Positions 28,680 through 36,711 of a stretch of 64,000 nt of DNA are shown here, in pieces. Made by a program: the position numbers and the translations under genes. Each line of letters begins with the position of its first letter. Within the stretch, counting starts at the first letter, position 1. The notes below the pieces were generated by a model that saw only the letters and a program-made list of their open reading frames with translations, was not told where the DNA came from and ran no database searches. This DNA comes from Shimia gijangensis (lineage in GTDB: Bacteria; Pseudomonadota; Alphaproteobacteria; Rhodobacterales; Rhodobacteraceae), in assembly GCF_900142085.1 (NCBI RefSeq), contig NZ_FQZQ01000003.1, positions 221,829 through 285,828 of the forward strand, given 5' to 3'.

Positions 28680-29492
28680 ATGGCAGTTGGCATATTTGAT
28701 AGCGGTTTAGGTGGACTGACAGTTCTGGACGCGGTGACCAAGAGGTTGCCGGATGTGCCGTTTGTCTATTTTGGCGATAACGCAAACGCGCCCTACGGCG
28801 TGCGAGATGCGGATGATGTTTACAACCTGACCACTTCAGCGATCGAAAAGATGTGGGATGCTGGCTGTGATCTCATCATTTTGGCCTGCAATACGGCGAG
28901 CGCAGCAGCACTGCGGCGGATGCAGGAAAGCTGGCTTCCCACTGACAAGCGTGTGCTCGGTGTGTTTGTCCCGTTGATCGAAGCCCTGACCGAACGTAAC
29001 TGGGGTGACAATTCTCCTCCCCGTGAAGTTGAGGTCAAGCATGTGGCATTGTTTGCCACCCCCGCAACCGTCGCCAGCCGGGCTTTTCAACGTGAATTGG
29101 CGTTTCGTGCCATTGGTGTCGATGTTGAGGCCCAGGCCTGTGGTGGCGTTGTGGATGCCATCGAAGAGGGTGACTTGATTTTGGCCGAGGCCTTGGTGCG
29201 CAGCCACGTAGACGCGTTAAAACGCAAAATGCCGGACCCACAGGCGGCTATTTTGGGCTGCACGCATTACCCATTGATGCACGAAACGTTTCAAACGGCG
29301 TTGGGCGAGGATGTGAAAGTCTATTCACAAGCCAATCTGGTCGCTGAATCCCTTGCGGATTACTTAACGCGTCATCCCAATATGATCGGCTCGGGGGCTG
29401 AGTCTCTGTTCCTGACAACTGGTGACGCGGGCCGGGTGTCTGATCGTGCGACCCAGTTTCTCCGACGAAAGATCACCTTTCAGTCGGCGTGA
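28680..29492 (+). CDS. murI: glutamate racemase
   Basis: About 270 aa from ATG 28680 (a GTG 4 codons earlier is also possible). [16 protein letters not shown] with Asp-Ser near residue 8, [12 protein letters not shown] with the first catalytic Cys near residue 66, and [13 protein letters not shown] with the second Cys near residue 193 are the family signatures. It makes D-glutamate for peptidoglycan. It follows the acyltransferase gene by 21 bases and probably shares its transcript. Confidence 0.94.
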   Translation: MAVGIFDSGLGGLTVLDAVTKRLPDVPFVYFGDNANAPYGVRDADDVYNLTTSAIEKMWDAGCDLIILACNTASAAALRRMQESWLPTDKRVLGVFVPLIEALTERNWGDNSPPREVEVKHVALFATPATVASRAFQRELAFRAIGVDVEAQACGGVVDAIEEGDLILAEALVRSHVDALKRKMPDPQAAILGCTHYPLMHETFQTALGEDVKVYSQANLVAESLADYLTRHPNMIGSGAESLFLTTGDAGRVSDRATQFLRRKITFQSA

Positions 29493-29570
29493 TAAAGACG
29501 CCTCTCGCAATTTTCCAAATCAAAGATTAAGTTCCGCTTAAATGTGGGGCGGCAGACCCGTTTAGGGTTT

Positions 29571-29617
29571 GTACAAAACGGACAAAGGGGTCCAGAAAAA
29601 TGTACAAAACGCACAAA
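29571..29617 (+). repeat. 16-base direct repeat over the argC ribosome-binding site and start
   Basis: GTACAAAACGGACAAA (29571-29586) and GTACAAAACGCACAAA (29602-29617) differ at one base and start 31 bases apart, close to three helical turns. The second copy covers codons 1-6 of argC and the Shine-Dalgarno GGGG lies between them. The first copy sits in the palindrome TTTGTACAAA (29568-29577). Confidence 0.6.
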
Positions 29618-30634
29618 ATCGCCATTTTAGGGGCGTCTGGCTATACCGGAGCCGAATTGGTTCGGCTGATTGCAACCCACCCAAAAATGGAGGTGGTTGC
29701 GTTGTCGGCGGACCGTAAGGCCGGCATGGAAATGTCCGAAGTTTTCCCGCATCTGCGCCATCTGGCATTGCCGACGTTGTGCAAGATTGATGAGATTGAT
29801 TTCTCGGATGTTGACCTGTGCTTTTGCGCGTTGCCCCATGCCACCAGTCAACGGGTGATCAAGGTTCTGCCAAAGACGTTAAAAGTGGTTGATTTATCAG
29901 CAGATTTCCGGCTGCGCGACCCCGAAGAATACGTCAAATGGTACGGTGGTGAACACGATGCTCTCGAGTGTCAGGCCGAGGCCGTTTATGGCCTAACCGA
30001 ATTTTACCGCGAAGATATCAGATCTGCGCGGCTGGTGGCGGGCACAGGCTGCAATGCGGCCACGGGTCAGTACATGTTGTCGCCATTGATCAAAGCCGGG
30101 GTAATTGACTTTGATCATATCATCCTCGATCTCAAATGTGCTGTATCGGGCGCGGGTCGGTCGCTTAAGGAGAACCTTTTGCATGCTGAGCTGAGCGAAG
30201 GTTATCACGCCTATGCGGTGGGTGGAAAACACCGGCATCTGGGCGAATTTGACCAGGAGTTCAGTAAGTTAGCCGGGCGTGAGGTGCGCATTCAGTTCAC
30301 CCCACATCTGGTGCCTGCAAACCGGGGTATTCTAGGCACGGCCTATGTGCATGGAAATGCACAAGAAGTACATGACACGCTGGTTACAGCCTATCACGAT
30401 GAGCCTTTCGTTAAGGTTCTGCCGTTTGGCGAGGTACCCAGCACGAAACATATCCGGGCGTCGAACTTTTGCCATGTGGGCGTGGTGGCCGACCGGATCG
30501 AGGGCCGCGTGATCGTGATCGCGGCACTGGACAATTTGACCAAGGGCTCAAGCGGGCAGGCGTTGCAGAATGCAAACCTGATGCTTGGGGAAGAGGAAAC
30601 AGAGGGCCTGATGTTGGCGCCGGTCTTCCCCTAA
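29600..30634 (+). CDS. argC: N-acetyl-gamma-glutamyl-phosphate reductase
   Basis: 344 aa. [18 protein letters not shown] (residues ~11-28) binds [22 protein letters not shown] near residue 146 contains the catalytic Cys; [16 protein letters not shown] near residue 235 is the conserved His region. It reduces N-acetylglutamyl phosphate to the semialdehyde, the third step of arginine synthesis. ACAAAGGGG precedes the ATG. It leads into ccmE 20 bases later. Confidence 0.95.
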   Translation: MYKTHKIAILGASGYTGAELVRLIATHPKMEVVALSADRKAGMEMSEVFPHLRHLALPTLCKIDEIDFSDVDLCFCALPHATSQRVIKVLPKTLKVVDLSADFRLRDPEEYVKWYGGEHDALECQAEAVYGLTEFYREDIRSARLVAGTGCNAATGQYMLSPLIKAGVIDFDHIILDLKCAVSGAGRSLKENLLHAELSEGYHAYAVGGKHRHLGEFDQEFSKLAGREVRIQFTPHLVPANRGILGTAYVHGNAQEVHDTLVTAYHDEPFVKVLPFGEVPSTKHIRASNFCHVGVVADRIEGRVIVIAALDNLTKGSSGQALQNANLMLGEEETEGLMLAPVFP

Positions 30635-30654
30635 AGCCGAGAAAGGGAACGAGG

Positions 30655-31098
30655 ATGAAAAACCTCAAGAAACGTCGCCGGATACAAGTGATTGTGCTGG
30701 CCTTTGTGGCGCTGGCTGTTTCAACAGCTTTGATTGGCTATGCCATGCAGGACGGGATCAACTTTTTCCGCTCACCCAGTGAAGTGGCCGAAGCCCCACC
30801 TGCGCCCAACGAAACATTCCGCATTGGCGGACTGGTCGAAGAGGGCACATTGGTGCGGGGTGAGGGTGACACGATCAAGTTCAACGTGACCGATGGTGGC
30901 GCGTCTATTCCAGTGACTTTTAAGGGTGTGTTGCCAGACCTGTTCGAGGAAAATCAGGGCATGATTGGCACCGGAAGCTACGTGAATGGCGTGTTTGAGG
31001 CCGACGAAATTCTGGCAAAACACGATGAGACCTATATGCCCAAAGAAGTGGTCGATGCGCTGAAGGAACAAGGCGTGTATCAAGAGCCTGAATCCTAA
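30655..31098 (+). CDS. ccmE: cytochrome c maturation protein CcmE (heme chaperone)
   Basis: 147 aa from ATG 30655 (an in-frame ORF runs further upstream but overlaps argC and lacks homology). Residues ~10-27 form the signal anchor (QVIVLAFVALAVSTALIGYA). FRIGGLVEEGTLVRGEGD and LPDLFEENQGMIGTGSYV follow, then LAKHDETYMPKEVV with the His that binds heme covalently. CcmE carries heme across to the CcmFH lyase in the periplasm. A hairpin terminator follows, before the lysis genes. Confidence 0.95.
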   Translation: MKNLKKRRRIQVIVLAFVALAVSTALIGYAMQDGINFFRSPSEVAEAPPAPNETFRIGGLVEEGTLVRGEGDTIKFNVTDGGASIPVTFKGVLPDLFEENQGMIGTGSYVNGVFEADEILAKHDETYMPKEVVDALKEQGVYQEPES

Positions 31099-31127
31099 AA
31101 CCCAAGGCGCCAACCGACTGAGTTAAA

Positions 31128-31150
31128 GACCCGTAGCATGGCTGCGGGCC
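31128..31150 (+). terminator. intrinsic terminator between ccmE and the endolysin gene
   Basis: GACCCGTAGC / GCTGCGGGCC, 10-bp stem with one mismatch and one wobble, 3-base loop, followed by TTTTCCGTTT. It should separate argC-ccmE from the lysis pair. Confidence 0.7.
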
Positions 31151-31189
31151 TTTTCCGTTTGGCCCACAGAACGGTGCCATCGCGGTCCG

Positions 31190-31197
31190 TTAACCAT
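31190..31197 (+). promoter_or_regulatory. CtrA half-site upstream of the lysis cassette
   Basis: TTAACCAT matches the extended half-site of the alphaproteobacterial response regulator CtrA. It lies 43 bases before the endolysin ATG. CtrA is known to be needed for lysis-gene expression in Rhodobacter capsulatus GTA production. Confidence 0.5.
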
Positions 31198-31240
31198 TCC
31201 ACCCCAGTGTTCCAACGTGAATTCGTGAATGAGGTGAGCC

Positions 31241-31852
31241 ATGAAAGACGTACGGGCAATTGCGCAAGAGATCATCGATCGTGAAGGTGGATATGTGAAC
31301 GATCCGGATGATCCCGGGGGGGTGACAAACCACGGTGTGACGATTCACACGATGCGCCGCTTGGGGCTTGATCTGGATGGCAATGGCAAGATTGACGCAC
31401 GCGATGTGCGCCGTCTTAGCCGGGATCAGGCGGTTGATATCTACCTTAAACACTACTTCGAAACCCCGGGCCTGGCTGAATTGCCAGAGATGCTGCAGGC
31501 GTCAGTGTTTGATATGTATGTCAATGCAGGCAGTAATGCGATCCGCATCCTGCAACAGCTTTTGTGCGACATGAGCTATGCAGTGGATGTGGACAGTGCT
31601 TTGGGACCGCAAACGCTGGCGGCCTGTCAAAGTGCTGCTGAAGATGCGCCGAGTCATCTGGCGGATGCATATGGGATTGCACGGCGTAATTACTATTTCC
31701 GATTGGCAGACAAACGCCCGGCAAGCCGAAAATACGCGCGCACCCGGGCCGGGGGCAAAGGTGGCTGGATCAAACGCGCCGAAGAGTTTATCTCGCCGCG
31801 CTACCACCTGAGCAACGCGGCATTTTCCGAAAGGGTGGCAGCATGGGGATAA
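31241..31852 (+). CDS. GTA-type endolysin (GH108 N-acetylmuramidase family)
   Basis: 203 aa. REGGYVNDPDDPGGVTNHGV (residues ~14-33) is the glycoside hydrolase 108 signature; the first Glu is the presumed catalytic acid. The remainder holds the peptidoglycan-binding module common in this family (MLQASVFDMYVNAGSNAI and DVDSALGPQTLAACQ). No signal peptide is visible, so access to the wall needs the holin encoded immediately downstream. Stop and start overlap by 10 bases. GH108 plus this holin type is the gene-transfer-agent release pair of Rhodobacterales. GAGGTGAG precedes the ATG. Confidence 0.88.
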   Translation: MKDVRAIAQEIIDREGGYVNDPDDPGGVTNHGVTIHTMRRLGLDLDGNGKIDARDVRRLSRDQAVDIYLKHYFETPGLAELPEMLQASVFDMYVNAGSNAIRILQQLLCDMSYAVDVDSALGPQTLAACQSAAEDAPSHLADAYGIARRNYYFRLADKRPASRKYARTRAGGKGGWIKRAEEFISPRYHLSNAAFSERVAAWG

Positions 31853-32358
31853 TTGGGAACCTATTAAACCTGATTTTTGGTGGCGGCCGCAATGTGGTGG
31901 TCGAAACAGCAGGTGCGTTTCTTGAAAATGCCGAGGCAGGTGCTGAGCGTGGCAAAAACGTGCAACTGGCGGCCATGGCAGCGCACAGCGCCGAGTTTTA
32001 TCCCGCCCAGCGTGGCTGGTTTGATCGCGCAATGGATGGCGTGAACCGCCTGCCACGTCCGATGATGGCGTTGGGTTGTCTGGGGCTGGTAATCTCGGCC
32101 ATGGTGAACCCGGTGTGGTTTGCCGAACGCATGGCGGGCATTGCCTTGGTGCCCGAGCCGCTTTGGTGGCTTTTGGGGGGCATTGTCAGTTTCTATTTCG
32201 GCGCGCGTCATCAGGTCAAGGGCCAGGAATTCCAACGCTCCATCGCACATACCATGGGGCAGGTGCCGACTGTGGTTGAAAATCTGCATCGCTTACAAAG
32301 CCTGAGACCCCGTGAAGGCAACCCGGCTCTTTTGGACTGGCGCAAAACACGTGGCTAA
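31843..32358 (+). CDS. GTA-type holin (three transmembrane segments)
   Basis: 171 aa. A Gly-rich start (MGIIGNLLNLIFGGGRN) leads to an amphipathic helix, then PMMALGCLGLVISAMVNPVW and PEPLWWLLGGIVSFYFGARH as clear membrane segments, and a basic tail. This matches the 3TM holin family described for GTA release. Holins open the inner membrane so the endolysin can reach peptidoglycan. The gene begins inside the last codons of the endolysin gene, so translation is coupled. The first hydrophobic segment is weak, so the number of membrane spans needs checking. Confidence 0.85.
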   Translation: MGIIGNLLNLIFGGGRNVVVETAGAFLENAEAGAERGKNVQLAAMAAHSAEFYPAQRGWFDRAMDGVNRLPRPMMALGCLGLVISAMVNPVWFAERMAGIALVPEPLWWLLGGIVSFYFGARHQVKGQEFQRSIAHTMGQVPTVVENLHRLQSLRPREGNPALLDWRKTRG

Positions 32359-32395
32359 ACGCGACAATGTGATCGCCGCGACCTAACGAAAGTCA

Positions 32396-32424
32396 TTGGC
32401 CCCGGGGGGCAGGCGCTCTATATA
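32396..32424 (+). promoter_or_regulatory. sigma-70 type promoter giving a nearly leaderless ccmF mRNA
   Basis: TTGGCC (32396-32401), 17-base spacer, TATATA (32419-32424). The ATG of ccmF begins 8 bases after the -10 element, where transcription would start. No Shine-Dalgarno sequence precedes that ATG. Confidence 0.55.
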
Positions 32425-32431
32425 TCCGACC

Positions 32432-34405
32432 ATGATTACTGAACTTGGCCACTTTGCCCTGATCCTCGCTGCTTTCACCGCATTGGTGCAGGCAGTCGTT
32501 CCTCTTATTGGTGCCTATAAACGCTGGCCCGGCTGGATGGCCGTGGCGGAACCGGCGGCGGGTATTCAATTCCTTCTGACAGCCTTTTCCTTTGCGGCAT
32601 TGACCTATGCCTTTGTGGTATCGGACTTTTCCGTACGTCTGGTCACGATGAATAGCCATACGATGAAGCCGATGTTGTATAAAATCAGCGGGGTATGGGG
32701 CAACCACGAGGGATCGATGCTGTTGTGGGTGCTGATCCTGACGCTGTTTGGGGCTTGCGCAGCTTGGTTCGGAGGCAACCTACCGCCGACGTTGCGCGCG
32801 CGGGTTCTGTCGGTTCAGGCGGCTGTTGCGGTGGCCTTCTTCGGCTTTATTCTTCTGACATCAAACCCGTTCACGCGATTGGGCACCGCGCCATTTAATG
32901 GCGAAGGTCTGAATCCGTTGTTGCAGGATCCCGGTTTGGCCTTTCACCCGCCGTTTTTGTACCTTGGCTACGTTGGTCTTTCGATGGCGTTTTCCTTCGC
33001 TGTTGCGGCATTGATCGAAGGGCGCATTGATGCCGCTTGGGGGCGTTGGGTGCGACCATGGACGCTGGCGGCTTGGGTCTTTTTGACCTTGGGCATCGCT
33101 CTGGGCTCATGGTGGGCCTATTACGAGCTCGGCTGGGGTGGATTCTGGTTCTGGGACCCGGTTGAAAACGCATCCTTCATGCCGTGGCTTTTGGCGGCAG
33201 CGTTGGTGCATTCGGCAATTGTGGTTGAAAAACGCGAAGCGTTGAAAAGCTGGACTGTCTTATTGGCCATTCTAGCGTTCGGTTTCTCGCTGATCGGAAC
33301 ATTCATTGTGCGTTCGGGCGTCATTACGTCTGTGCACGCATTTGCCAACGATCCCGAACGCGGGGTGTTCATTCTGGCCATTCTGGCGATCTTTATGGGT
33401 GGCGCGTTGATGCTTTTTGCAGCGCGTGCCAGCGCGATGGAGGCCAAGGGTATCTTTGGCATGGTCAGCCGCGAAAGCGCTCTGGTGTTGAACAACATTC
33501 TGCTGGCCGTGGCCTGTTTTGTTGTCTTCATTGGTACCATCTGGCCGCTGGTGTCTGAGATATTCTTTACTCGCAAGCTGAGCGTGGGCGCGCCGTTTTT
33601 CAACATGGCCTTCACGCCCTTTATGGTGGCCCTTGGGGTCATCTTGCCAGTTGGGGCCATGCTGCCCTGGAAACGCGCCAAACTGGTGCGCACGATCAAA
33701 CCTTTGGTGCCTGCTTTTATCCTGGCCCTGGCTTTGGCCGGGCTGGTTTGGGCGATGCAAACCGAGCGGAGCCTTTTGGGTCCCGTTGGCCTGTTCCTTG
33801 GCGCATGGCTGGTGTTTGGCGCGATTGTCGATTTGATGAGCCGCACAGGGCGCGGAAGCTGGGGTAAACGTCTTGGACGTCTGGGCCGGTTGCCGCGTGC
33901 CGACTGGGGCAAAACGCTGGCGCATGCCGGATTTGGGATCACCATGTTTGGGATTGCTGGATTGACAGCCTGGGAGCAGGAAGACATCCGTGTTGCCTAT
34001 AAAGGCCAGCCCTTTACCGTTGGGGCCTATGAGTTGACCCTGGACGATGTTCGTGAAACCCAAGGGCCGAACTATCTGACCACCATGGCGGATGTGACCT
34101 TGCGCAAAGATGGCAACGTGGTTACGTCGCTGCATCCCGAGAAACGCGTTTACCCGGTGGCGTCCATGCCAACAACTGAGGCCGCGATTGATTATCGTAT
34201 CATGCGTGACGTCTATGTGGTGATTGGCGATCCTCAGGCAGACGGTGGTTTCACCATGCGTGTATACATTAAACCGTTCACAAACTGGATCTGGTTTGGC
34301 ACGTTGCTGATGGCCATTGGTGGGGTATTCTCGCTGAGTGATCGGCGGTATCGCGTCGCTGCCGGGGCCCGCAAGGCACCGGTATCCGGAGTACCTGCAG
34401 AATGA
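32432..34405 (+). CDS. ccmF: heme lyase subunit CcmF
   Basis: 657 aa, polytopic. WGGFWFWDPVENASFMPWLL near residue 235 is the tryptophan-rich WWD heme-handling motif. Around 14 hydrophobic segments flank it, with several periplasmic His. The C-terminal periplasmic part precedes a final helix (WIWFGTLLMAIGGVFSL). CcmF takes heme from CcmE and attaches it to apocytochrome c with CcmH. The start at 32432 is supported by family N-termini (MITELGHFALILAAF) and by the promoter just upstream; the ORF extends 12 codons earlier with no support. It overlaps ccmH by 4 bases. Confidence 0.95.
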   Translation: MITELGHFALILAAFTALVQAVVPLIGAYKRWPGWMAVAEPAAGIQFLLTAFSFAALTYAFVVSDFSVRLVTMNSHTMKPMLYKISGVWGNHEGSMLLWVLILTLFGACAAWFGGNLPPTLRARVLSVQAAVAVAFFGFILLTSNPFTRLGTAPFNGEGLNPLLQDPGLAFHPPFLYLGYVGLSMAFSFAVAALIEGRIDAAWGRWVRPWTLAAWVFLTLGIALGSWWAYYELGWGGFWFWDPVENASFMPWLLAAALVHSAIVVEKREALKSWTVLLAILAFGFSLIGTFIVRSGVITSVHAFANDPERGVFILAILAIFMGGALMLFAARASAMEAKGIFGMVSRESALVLNNILLAVACFVVFIGTIWPLVSEIFFTRKLSVGAPFFNMAFTPFMVALGVILPVGAMLPWKRAKLVRTIKPLVPAFILALALAGLVWAMQTERSLLGPVGLFLGAWLVFGAIVDLMSRTGRGSWGKRLGRLGRLPRADWGKTLAHAGFGITMFGIAGLTAWEQEDIRVAYKGQPFTVGAYELTLDDVRETQGPNYLTTMADVTLRKDGNVVTSLHPEKRVYPVASMPTTEAAIDYRIMRDVYVVIGDPQADGGFTMRVYIKPFTNWIWFGTLLMAIGGVFSLSDRRYRVAAGARKAPVSGVPAE

Positions 34406-34857
34406 TTAAACGCCTGTTGATGATCTTGTTGCTGGTTGCTGCGCCGGTTTGGGCGGTGCAACCAGACGAAGTCCTGGACGACCCTGTTTTGGAAGAACGT
34501 GCGCGTGAGGTCTCTAAAGACCTGCGGTGTCTGGTTTGTCGGAACGAAAGCATCGACGAATCTAACGCGGATTTGGCCCGGGAGCTGCGCATATTGGTGC
34601 GTGAACGACTGGTAGCTGGAGACAGCAATTCCGAGGCGATCGCCTATATCGTGGACCGTTATGGCGAGTATGTGTTGCTGCGACCTCAACGTACGGGATC
34701 GAACCTTTTGCTGTGGCTGGCTGGGCCGGTCATGTTGCTAATCGCTCTGGCCATGGCGCTGGTCTATCTGAGGCGCCGATCCGTCGCCCCGGTGGCAGTT
34801 GAACAAGGCCTCAGCGACGAAGAAAAGACGCGCCTGAGTAAGATTCTCGACGAATGA
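34402..34857 (+). CDS. ccmH: cytochrome c maturation protein CcmH
   Basis: 151 aa. A signal peptide (residues 1-19) precedes the periplasmic domain with LRCLVCRNESIDES near residue 50, the LRCxxC pair that reduces or holds the apocytochrome. A hydrophobic helix (NLLLWLAGPVMLLIALAMAL) follows, then a short tail. It starts by ATGA overlap with ccmF, so it depends on ccmF for translation. CcmI, CcmG and CcmABCD are not in this window. Confidence 0.94.
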   Translation: MIKRLLMILLLVAAPVWAVQPDEVLDDPVLEERAREVSKDLRCLVCRNESIDESNADLARELRILVRERLVAGDSNSEAIAYIVDRYGEYVLLRPQRTGSNLLLWLAGPVMLLIALAMALVYLRRRSVAPVAVEQGLSDEEKTRLSKILDE

Positions 34858-34882
34858 CGCGCCGTTGCGTTTTTCTGAGGCG

Positions 34883-34897
34883 TTAACAGTGCTTAAC
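34883..34897. repeat. TTAAC direct repeat, one helical turn apart
   Basis: TTAAC (34883-34887) and TTAAC (34893-34897), start-to-start 10 bases, 31 bases before the next ATG. The same arrangement occurs at 59346-59360. The spacing is one base shorter than a full CtrA site. Confidence 0.4.
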
Positions 34898-34928
34898 TTG
34901 CGTCGAATACAGGATCGCGGAGAGCCCC

Positions 34929-35705
34929 ATGGATTATCAGACAATCACTTACGACGTTACTGACGGCATGGCAGTTATCACGCTGAACAGGCCCGACGTG
35001 ATGAATGCTCTGACCGCGCAGATGCGCGCTGAGATTACCCATTCGGTGCTTGAGGCTGGGAAGTCTGCCCGGGTGGTCGTTCTGACCGGTGCTGGCCGGG
35101 CATTTTGCTCGGGTCAGGATCTGGGTGACAATGGTAGTGCGGCCACGATGGACCTGGAACGTGGGCTGCGTGATGAGTACACGCCGATGATCCGCGCCAT
35201 AACGGATTGCCGTGTACCGGTGATTGCCGCCGTCAACGGTGCGGCTGCGGGGGCAGGGGCCAACCTTGCACTGGCCGCGGATGTGGTGATAGCCGCCGAG
35301 AGCGCCTTTTTCATGCAGGCGTTTTCTAAAATTGGCCTGATCCCGGATGCGGGCGGCACTTATGTGTTGCCGCGCCTTGTGGGAACAGCTCGTGCGATGG
35401 GGGCCTCATTGTTTGCCGAAAAGATCGACGCCCGTACGGCTGAGCGCTGGGGCATGATTTGGGAAGCGGCGGCAGATGACGCCTTTGAGGACACCTGGAA
35501 AGCCCGTGCGCGCCATCTGGCGGAAGGACCCACCCAAGCCTACCGCCGGATCAAGCAAGCACTGCAAGCCTCAACCGCAAATGAACTGGACACCCAGTTG
35601 ACTCTGGAAGCCAAGCTGCAGGGGAAATGCGGTAAAACCCGCGACTTTCAAGAAGGTGTAGTCGCGTTTCTGGACAAGCGCCCCGCGACATTCGAGGGGC
35701 GCTGA
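34929..35705 (+). CDS. enoyl-CoA hydratase/isomerase, PaaG-like
   Basis: 258 aa crotonase. VITLNRPDVMNALTAQM near residue 17, GRAFCSGQDLGDNG near residue 56 (oxyanion loop), AAVNGAAAGAGANLALAAD and KIGLIPDAGGTYVLPRLVG near residue 136 are conserved. FCSGQDLGD and the tail KRPATFEGR match the phenylacetate-pathway ring isomerase group. No other paa genes are present, so PaaG function is an inference; a general hydratase is the alternative. GCGGAGAG precedes the ATG. Confidence 0.85.
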   Translation: MDYQTITYDVTDGMAVITLNRPDVMNALTAQMRAEITHSVLEAGKSARVVVLTGAGRAFCSGQDLGDNGSAATMDLERGLRDEYTPMIRAITDCRVPVIAAVNGAAAGAGANLALAADVVIAAESAFFMQAFSKIGLIPDAGGTYVLPRLVGTARAMGASLFAEKIDARTAERWGMIWEAAADDAFEDTWKARARHLAEGPTQAYRRIKQALQASTANELDTQLTLEAKLQGKCGKTRDFQEGVVAFLDKRPATFEGR

Positions 35706-35715
35706 ACCGGCACGT

Positions 35716-36516
35716 TTATGCCTGAAGCAACACGATGTTGTTGGCATTGAGACTTGGACCGGCATTGATAACCACGATCACCTCATTGCCATCAGCGTAG
35801 ACAGTCGCGTCACCCGTAGTCGCGTTCACATCAGTAGTGATCGCGGGCTCGGTTGAACCTTGGTATGTGTAGGTCAGAAGGTCTTCTGCTTCGTCATAAT
35901 CTTCAACAATGGCTGGTTCGCCATCTCGAATCCACCAACCGCCGGCAAAGAGATCTGCGCCATCCCCTCCAGTGACCGAGTCTTCGCTGCCCATGGTGAT
36001 AAGATCATCACCAGCACCAGCGTCGATGTCGTCACCTTGGTCCGTGTCTTCCGCGTCGTTGAATTCAAACACGATATCACCCACAGATTCGGCCGTCTGA
36101 GCCGAGGCAATCAAAACGTCCTCGTTCAACTGCGATGTTCCGTCGATAATGTCGTCGCCACTGCGGCCTTCAATGGTATCCTGACCGTCGCCACCAAATA
36201 GCGCGTCATCACCGTCACCACCGATCAGAAGGTCGTTATCTTCATTGCCGAGCAAAAGATCGTCGTCGTCACCGCCACGCAAGCTATCGTTGCCTTCTTC
36301 ACCGATCAGGATGTCAACGCCCTCGCCACCAGACAGGCTGTCATCGCCTTCAAGACCTTGAAGCAGATCTATTGCGCCTTCACCCAAGGCAACCTCTTCG
36401 GTTACAACTTCTTCTTCCGCCGATGAACTTTTGTCGTCGTCGTCGTCGTCATTGATTACCTCATCAATGACCCATACCCAGAATACGACACCCAAAATAC
36501 TAAGAGCAGCAATCAT
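35716..36516 (-). CDS. membrane-anchored RTX (hemolysin-type calcium-binding) repeat protein
   Basis: 266 aa from ATG 36516 (AAAAGGGG upstream). Residues 2-24 form an N-terminal membrane anchor (IAALSILGVVFWVWVIDEVI), followed by a run of six Asp and a Ser/Glu-rich linker. Residues ~50-110 hold about seven RTX nonapeptide-like repeats (GGDGDDALF, GGEGVDILI, GGDDDDLLL). A second Asp/Gly patch lies near 160-185 before a beta-rich C-terminus. RTX repeats fold on binding calcium. The anchor at the N-terminus is unusual, since RTX proteins are normally secreted by a C-terminal signal. No type I transporter gene is near. Confidence 0.75.
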   Translation of the reverse strand: MIAALSILGVVFWVWVIDEVINDDDDDDKSSSAEEEVVTEEVALGEGAIDLLQGLEGDDSLSGGEGVDILIGEEGNDSLRGGDDDDLLLGNEDNDLLIGGDGDDALFGGDGQDTIEGRSGDDIIDGTSQLNEDVLIASAQTAESVGDIVFEFNDAEDTDQGDDIDAGAGDDLITMGSEDSVTGGDGADLFAGGWWIRDGEPAIVEDYDEAEDLLTYTYQGSTEPAITTDVNATTGDATVYADGNEVIVVINAGPSLNANNIVLLQA

Positions 36517-36657
36517 GACAAAACCCCTTTTGCCTAAATATTGCCACAAAGCTGCTGGGAATTGGTCAAAAAGTCAATAATTTCAGCATATTGTTCATGA
36601 CCCGTTAACAATTGCCCTTCTTCCGTCGGACTGGTGACGAATTGGCACGAAAAAACA

Positions 36658-36678
36658 CGCCCTGATCGAATCAGGGCG
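36658..36678 (-). terminator. intrinsic terminator after gltA
   Basis: CGCCCTGAT / ATCAGGGCG, 9-bp stem, 3-base loop; on the minus strand it is followed by TGTTTTTTCG. It is 34 bases beyond the gltA stop. Confidence 0.88.
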
Positions 36679-36711
36679 CGTTGTAATGTGTCTTTTGTGT
36701 GCCGACCGAAA

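Noticed and set aside
33121..33987. 288-codon antisense ORF within ccmF
   Set aside because: Shadow of a GC-rich membrane-protein gene; composition is low-complexity and ccmF is unambiguous.
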